A stretch of 64,000 bases of DNA from Stagonosporopsis chrysanthemi. Lineage: Eukaryota > Ascomycota > Dothideomycetes > Pleosporales > Didymellaceae. Both the position numbers and the translations under genes were made by a program. How positions within the stretch are numbered: position 1 is the stretch's first letter; each line of letters starts with the position of its first letter. The stretch lies in assembly GCA_022560025.1 (NCBI GenBank), contig JAFISE010000043.1:62001-126000 (forward strand), written 5' to 3'. Under the pieces are notes generated by a model. The model did no database searches. It was not told the origin of the DNA and was given only the letters and a program-made list of their open reading frames with translations. Below, piece by piece: positions 58,054 to 64,000 of the stretch.

Positions 58054-60057
58054 ATGTTGCAAGTCACTGTCTTCGGCCTGCTAGCCCTTCTTTTTACCTC
58101 TGCTTCTCATGCCATCGTTATAACGCCTCCAGACCCTCTCGCGAATGCTCCGGAGGCTTGCATTCAGGCATTGAACACCACATTCACCTGTGATAAGTAC
58201 ATACGAAGTCTCAACCGTCAGACCTTCTACGACCGGCTGGATCTAGATATCATCTGTACCTCAGCCTGTAAGAATGCTTTGGCGGCTCGCCGTCAGCCCA
58301 TATCTGATGCCTGCGGCTCGTACGCATATGCGGACACGAATGGACTTTACTATTCACCAACTGTATTGGTCGACCGAGACCTACTAACATTTGATTTCGT
58401 CTGTCGCAAATCACGGTAAGTTGTGTTTGAATACTTAGATTTATGGCTTACTTGATGTAATAGCACTACACGCGATTACTGCAACATCTGGTACGCGTCT
58501 TTCAACACGACAGACTCTACCGGTCTTGCAACCTTCTATCCACCAAACGGCACGAATCAATGCAATGACTGCTATCTTTCAGACTTGACAGCTGATTTGA
58601 GAAGCCCTTTGGGCTTTTCCGACGAGATGAGCGCCGTGCATTCGAGCCTTACTCAGAGCTGCAAGAGCACCGCAGCGTACTCTTATGTGAAACCCACCAG
58701 TATCAATATCACGCCAATTGGTGGGGAGGCCACCCCTACACCTACGTCTACGACATGCAACGGATCTAAGTACACGGTTAAGGCTGGCGATAGCTGCAAG
58801 TCCATCGCAGCTGCCAACAGCATCCCGGTGAATGAGTTACTTGTATCCAACAACAACATCATCGCAGACTGCAGCAGCTCACCCCCGGCTGGTACAGTAC
58901 TTTGTATCAGGAAAAAGGCGTGTAAACTATACACCGTCCAGTCTACCGATACCTGCACCAATCTCGTCGCCAAATATGCCTCGCTCGGAGTCTCTAAATT
59001 CACACAGACCCAATTGATATCCTGGAACTCAAACATTCGAGCCGACTGTAGCAACCTTTCAGATCTTGCAGGGTCAACTATCTGTGTGAATAATCCAGGT
59101 GGAGATTACAAGCCTCCTGTGACTGCGGTCGTTACAACAGGACCAGCAGCTACACCGGCGTAAGTCAAAGCACTGTACTTCCTGGAAGATGTGTACTGAA
59201 ACGGTGCAGTCCTACTCCTGATAATGTGGCTCCCGGAGTCACCAATCGATGTGGTCACTACTACACAATTGCTGACCGCGACAACTGTGCCGCTGTGTTG
59301 ATGAAGAACTCCATCACAGAAACTGACTTCCGACTACTCAACCCTGGGGTTAACGTGGACTGCACGAACTTAGAAATTGGCCTTGCTTACTGTGTTCGCC
59401 CCGTTGGCTCAATTGAGTCATATCAGAGCGGAAGGCCTGTCGCAACATCTCTAGCCGACTTCTGGAACATGCCAACTGTGACATTACCCTGGCTGGAGGA
59501 TGCAAATGCTACACCTCTGCCGCTCGCCAATGGAACCCGGACCGACTGTATGTCCTATCAAAGTGTCCCTGTCGGTACCAATTTCACGGCAACATCTCCA
59601 TTCGAACCGTGCTATGCATTTGCTGCTGCATACTGGGCGCCATACCAAGAATTTCTGTCGTGGAATCCCGATGCGCAGTCTCAGGTAGATGAAACTGGCG
59701 AGTGTTACATTCAGCCGGGCGTACGGTACTGCACTTCTCTTGGCCGGACTGCTGAAGGTACCCAAATCCCTTCAGATCCCATCTCCTAAACAAATTTGCT
59801 AACATCAGCTTCACATAGTCCCTCAAACAATCGACGAAGACAAAGGGCCGATGGATACGGTACCATCAGATACTGTGGAAGATTGCGTGGTCTACTGGAG
59901 TGTGATGGAAGGAGACACCTGTGCAGCTCTTCTCGACCGCTTCGAGCTAACAATTGCTCAATTCTATCAGATGAACCCTTCAGTATCAGAAGACTGTAGG
60001 AAGATGCAGCTGGGGGTGTCCTATTGTGTGTTGCCGCCCGTCGCATCCTCGACCTAG
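58054..60057 (+). CDS. Secreted protein with N-terminal Cys-rich domain and five LysM domains
   Basis: Four exons (58054-58415, 58464-59159, 59210-59757, 59819-60057) encode 614 residues; an ATG nine codons upstream (58027) is also possible. Residues 1-20 are a signal peptide (VTVFGLLALLFTSASHA). Residues about 25-200 form a Cys-rich domain often found ahead of LysM arrays in fungal proteins. LysM modules (CBM50) lie at about 218-270 (YTVKAGDSCKSIA), 273-335 (YTVQSTDTCTNLV), 366-418 (YTIADRDNCAAVL), 465-525 (degenerate, YQSVPVGTNF) and 558-610 (WSVMEGDTCAALL). LysM binds chitin oligomers, so the protein probably coats wall chitin or competes with host or enemy receptors. No catalytic domain is present. 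It is head-to-head with the subgroup C chitinase, the classic neighbourhood for such genes. Confidence 0.93.
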
Positions 60058-61162
60058 CCCCAATCCTCGACATGGCTTTTCGTAATATAGCATCCAGTAC
60101 GTAGCTTAGTCTGTCTTCGTCGTGTGTGGAACATGACGAAGATCAATGCAAAGTGTCCAGTGCCAGGCAAAATCGTACAAACTGCTTGCATTTCTTGTTC
60201 AAGCAACCGCCATTGCTGCACAGCCTATAGTATCGTAGAACCCTGGACTGTATCTTTCAAGCACAATTCCAGGACCAATACGGAAGAATTCTGCCTTACC
60301 GAAGCACCCATGTTTTCTTTTGCCTTTGACGTGACCATGAATTTACCCTGTATCGCGGCATGCAAGAGCAGGACAAATGGACTAGACGCCTTGCAATCAT
60401 TAAGGCTATACGTAAGCACACTGCCAAGGCGTTCCTGCAGCAATACTATACTGTACTGAGTATCTGCGTCCGAACAGAGCTGACATGTGGCGATGTTACT
60501 ATGTTGAACAATTTTTTTCTTCGTCACTAGTATAATTTTAGGTGTCGATGGCCTGATGATCCTTCCCATCTGTGAGGTGCGGGCGGGCCGTTGATGCAGG
60601 GGCCGCCTGAGCCGTTCAGGCGTCCGTAAGCAGTAACATAGAATGCCTGTCAGGTTTAGTACAGTCCCGCTGACATTAGGATACTATATGGGGAAAACAC
60701 TCACACCTTCCAAAGTTGTCTCTGCAAGAATGCTAGGGCTGGCCGAAGAGATGCCGTGGTGCGAGCTGGTGACTTCGTTAGGATTTTATCGGCGCAGCAA
60801 CCATCTTGAGTTCGGAAACTGTTACATCAATAGCCCGGCTATCACGAATTGAGTGTTGGGCCATTGCACATTCAATGTCAGGATTGATTCCTATGGCGCA
60901 GCTGATTCTAAGAGACACACTCACCGGAACCTTTTCTGTGATATGAATCTAACTCTGCCAAGGTTGTAATTTCCGTTGTCAATAGCTCTCACTTGCATGT
61001 ATTTTGCGAAAGGTGGGAACCAGAATGATGTGTTGGAATTCAGGCAGGTTACCTGAAGAACTAAGGGATTTCCGTACGCACTACATAAAGGCGGCTTTGA
61101 GGCCGTGAGCTGGATAGCAGCAGCAGTGGACAAATACCCAGCTCTCTCAGATCTCTTTCAAT
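60058..61162. other. Intergenic region between two LysM genes
   Basis: About 1.1 kb, AT-richer than average. It holds the 3' end of the first LysM gene and the promoter of the second. A TATA-like CATAAAG lies about 80 bp before the second start codon (near 61083). Short frames here show no LysM signature or other domain. Confidence 0.45.
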
Positions 61163-62758
61163 ATGGTCGCCACCACAAATAAGCTCATTGTGCTTCTAGC
61201 CACCACCGGGGTCACACTGGCTCGGAGTGTCCGTAGGATTGAATTGAACAGTAGGTTCCAACACGTTAACGGAATGCATCTGCTCGGAAATTCTGACAGC
61301 AGGCAGAGAGGCAGGGTTACATCCCAGATTGCACTTACACGATTCAAGCTATCTCCGGTAAGTTGAAACAGATTCGGGGGTGATCTTGTGAGCGAACAGC
61401 TGATCAGTGTCACGAAGGCGATACTTGCCAGACTTTGGCCGACTTCGCTACTATCACCGTGGATCAATTCAAGGCCTATGTGAGTCTTTGGTCACCCCAC
61501 AGAGAACTACTGCAGAGACTCACCGGCATAGAACCCTCAAGTGACGGAATGCGATGCCCTGAACGTCGATGCGGAATACTGTCTGGAGAAGAACTATGGC
61601 CAGCCTGACCCGATAACTTCAAGCTCGGTGATCTCCCCTACGTCCAGCAGTACGACAGTCATCGTTGTGCCCACTAGCTCCTCAGCTTCTGTCAAGACAA
61701 GCACTGTCATTCCAACCTCGACAAAGCCAGCAGGAACTCCGGCGCCTGCCCCGACTCAGGAAGGTGTAGCTAGCAACTGCAATCGATGGGATGTTGTCAA
61801 GTCTGGCGACAGCTGCGCAGTCTACACTGCTAAGTATCCCGGACTCACGCTCGCCGACCTAGTCAAGTTTAACCCTGCCATCGGAGCCCAGTGCACTAAC
61901 CTGTGGGTTGAATACGCGCTGTGCACTTCGGTTGAAGGCTGGAAGCCAGCCACTACCCTCACAACTTCATCTGCTAAGCCGACGGCTACAATCATTCCTG
62001 GTGCCGTTGCTGCCCCAGATCCCACTCAGGCTGGCGCCGCTGCCAACTGCAACCGCTGGGACATTGTCAAGAGTGGCAACACATGCGACACCTTCACCCA
62101 GAAGTACAGTGGCGTCACACTTGCTAACCTCGTGTCCTGGAATCCAGCTATTGGATCTACTTGCACGAGTTTGTGGCTGGACTACTACATCTGCACAAGT
62201 GTTGTTGGTTTCAGTCCCACAACGACAACGTCCACTACCGCTAAGCCCACTGCTACATCCAACGTGCCATCTCCTGTCCAGTCTGGCATAGCTACCAACT
62301 GCAACCGCTGGGACATTGTCAAGAGCGGCAACACCTGCGACACCTTCATTCAAAAATATAGTGGCGTCACGCTTGCCAACCTAGTCTCCTGGAACCCGGC
62401 CATCGGATCTACATGCACAAACCTGTGGTTGGACTACTATATCTGCACGAGCGTCACCGGCTTCACGCCCTCCAAGACGACTAGCGCCCCTGCTCAGCCT
62501 ACTGCTACATCCAATGTGCCCTCTCCTGTACAGGCCGGCATCAACTCAAAGTGCAAGAAATACCACCAGGTGGTCTCCGGTAATGGATGCTATGATCTTG
62601 CGGCTCAGTACAAGATCACCTTGGCCAACTTCTATGCCTGGAATCCGGCTGTCAAGAACGACTGCTCCAGTAAGTTTTCAATGGTTGGAACAATTGCTGT
62701 TATACTAACTTTGGCGATAGGTTTGTGGACGGGCTACTACGTTTGCGTCGGCATTTAG
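61163..62758 (+). CDS. Secreted five-LysM protein
   Basis: My model has five exons: 61163-61232, 61307-61357, 61400-61479, 61532-62669 and 62721-62758, giving 458 residues. It is chosen because it yields a complete first LysM (CTYTIQAISADQC..GDTCQTLADFATITVDQF). Reading exon 1 straight to the second donor instead loses that module. Intron 2 is then only 42 nt. Residues 1-20 are a signal peptide. LysM modules lie at about 32-90, 150-205, 240-293, 324-377 and 408-458, separated by Ser/Thr/Pro-rich linkers that are probably O-glycosylated. Modules 3 and 4 are nearly identical (NRWDIVKSGNTCDTF). The protein has no catalytic domain. Like its neighbour it should bind chitin outside the cell. The last intron splits the final module (DCSS-LWTGYYVCVGI). 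Confidence 0.88.
62031..62535. repeat. 252-bp direct tandem duplication inside LysM gene
   Basis: Two adjacent copies, about 62031-62282 and 62283-62534, each encode one LysM module plus linker (84 residues). The start of the NCNRWDIVKSG block recurs exactly 252 bp later (62045 and 62297). Differences are mostly at third codon positions. Confidence 0.85.
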
Positions 62759-62814
62759 ACGCCGCTAAGTAGTGTTGTGAATGTAATTCCAGAGCAGCTA
62801 ATACATGTACATAA

Positions 62815-63833
62815 TCATAATTCATCCCGATGAGCCCCGGGTTCACCTTCACTTTCATCTGAATCTTCGTCACTGGACTCTCCTAAATTTATGGGGCCTC
62901 TACCATAACCGTCATCCGGGTTGATGTTCATGCTTTCGCGAAGAACACCATCTGATGTTTTCTCGGTCTTTAGATACCATGTGGAAGGGCTGCCGTGTTG
63001 TCCGTAGCTTGAATCCTCGTCCAGGTGACTGTCTAACCTGGGTAGGAAGTTCGGTGAGACCTTGAATGAGCCAGTGTATCGACCAATGAGCTTCGGTGCC
63101 CATTCTCGCATGTGCTCGACATTGAACTCACGCTCAAGAATTTCAATGGAAGCGTGCTTGTCAAGGGAATCTGGTGGGCTGGAAAGCACAGAGTCGATGG
63201 ACTCTTTGTCCGCCAGAAGGCATACGAGTGTCTCGTATCCGGACCAAACGTTTTGAACCGTGGGAATGACAGAATGGTGGCCATCGGGGGGATCGCTATG
63301 TTCCAGAAACCATTGCTGAAATGCTCTATGTCCCTGAGATTAGCAAAACTTGACCCATAGTCAACACGGACATGATTAGAAGGGCCATACTGTCTTGCCT
63401 GCGCCTCATCCGCCCCATCGAGCTTGCTCTCATCCTCTATCCAAAGCATGCGGAACTTGTCGGGCTCGTCAACGCTGGTCACCGAATACGCGCCCACGAC
63501 TCTTCGACGAAATGTTTCCCAATCAACAGCGCTGTGACCGTAATATGTGCGGACCCCGACCCATCCCCACGACGGCAGCTTCCATCGTCTAACCTGGTGC
63601 TTGGAATATAGGTTGTGCAGCTGACGAATGTGCGAGACGTCGGGGTTATGGTCGATTCGAACATAGCTTCTCAAACTAGGCGGAATGTAGACGCCTTCTT
63701 CTGTAAGGTGTTCGGCTGGAGGGTCTACCATTACTGGCTCCGGAATGTCGGCATGGAATGGAACGCGTATGGGTTCGTACATGGCTACTGGTCTGAGGAG
63801 AACGAATGCGGCGAATGCGCGAACGAAGAGCAT
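62815..63833 (-). CDS. Fungal protein of unknown function with signal-like N-terminus and C-terminal RDEL
   Basis: Two exons, 63833-63391 and 63325-62815, encode 317 residues. The 65-nt intron (GTATGG..GCTAAT..CATAG) is needed to join DEAQARQ to AFQQWFLEHSDPP. Without it the frame runs into unrelated sequence. Residues 1-17 (MLFVRAFAAFVLLRPVA) look like a signal or anchor. The core has WKLPSWGWVGVRTYYG, WETFRRRVV, FRMLWIEDESKLDGAD and a YETLVCLLADKESIDSVL strand-helix. From memory this matches a large lineage-expanded fungal family of unknown function (pattern: W..YR..Y..D..W..F...., ..ED...LDGA...., F..WV). The tail is acidic (GESSDEDSDESEGEP) and ends HRDEL, similar to ER-retention signals. 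Converges with the LysM gene, 56 bp from its stop. Confidence 0.72.
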
Positions 63834-64000
63834 GCTCTGATGATCCTATACGTGCGCGGCGGGACGGCTGCGGTTGATATACGGCGGGGCGGCTTGCAAG
63901 GAACAAGGGTCCGGGGCTAAAGTACATCGACATGCCTAAACGGGCGCCAGGGGTTGTGTCCAATTACCTTGATTTTGTTACTTGCATCCCACCTGAAAAA
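63834..64000. other. Upstream region of the last gene, to window edge
   Basis: Only 167 bp remain. On the minus strand this is the 5' flank of the unknown gene. A frame runs through it but without clear protein character. An upstream exon beyond the window cannot be excluded. Confidence 0.3.

Noticed and set aside
1..64000. CRISPR arrays, prokaryotic operons, attachment sites or intact transposons
   Set aside because: No direct-repeat/spacer arrays, no transposase-like frames and no long terminal repeats; the genes are spliced and eukaryotic.

Overview
The window looks like a filamentous ascomycete (Pezizomycotina) chromosome, tentatively a Dothideomycete. Genes sit on both strands. Introns are short (42-154 nt, mostly about 50 nt) with GT..AG ends and CTAAC/CTGAC-like branch sites. 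Families that point to Pezizomycotina are a SOG2 leucine-rich-repeat protein, a fungal RGS protein, a MIC12 subunit, a killer-toxin-like subgroup C chitinase and LysM proteins. The intergenic regions contain no transposon, rRNA, CRISPR array or prokaryotic feature that I can see. Exon coordinates below were derived by eye from splice signals and frame continuity, and every spliced model listed adds up to a whole number of codons.

Layout. 0-4.6 kb: 3' part of a SAF-domain oxidoreductase, a Dal5-type MFS transporter and a small membrane-anchored protein. 5.3-10.2 kb: SOG2 (minus) diverging from a disordered unknown protein (plus). 10.2-15.0 kb: a long gene-free interval between converging genes. 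15.0-21.9 kb: RGS-domain gene with about 3.9 kb of non-coding DNA upstream (holding a 7-bp minisatellite), then a RUS/DUF647 gene with a 13-nt microexon. 22.7-31.9 kb: MIC12, a 1152-residue unknown protein, an SDR, a succinate-semialdehyde-type aldehyde dehydrogenase and an NCBP3-like RNA-binding protein. 32.2 kb: an intron-containing tRNA-Arg(UCU). 33.2-50.3 kb: a disordered unknown protein, dihydrofolate synthase with a long coiled-coil tail, mitochondrial FAD-glycerol-3-phosphate dehydrogenase, a YAT amino-acid permease, a DUF1857 protein, ribosomal protein eL31 and a CHY/RING ubiquitin ligase. 51.8-63.8 kb: the accessory block.

The accessory block is the most interesting part. A 1754-residue secreted GH18 chitinase of the killer-toxin-like subgroup C lies head-to-head with a five-LysM secreted protein. 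A second five-LysM protein follows, which carries a recent 252-bp internal duplication, and then a protein of unknown function with an N-terminal signal-like segment and a C-terminal RDEL. The chitinase keeps its chitin-binding modules and the DGVDIDWE catalytic motif but has no LysM of its own; the neighbours supply LysM domains on separate chains. Together they look like a cell-wall attack/binding module. The rest of the window is mostly housekeeping and metabolism.
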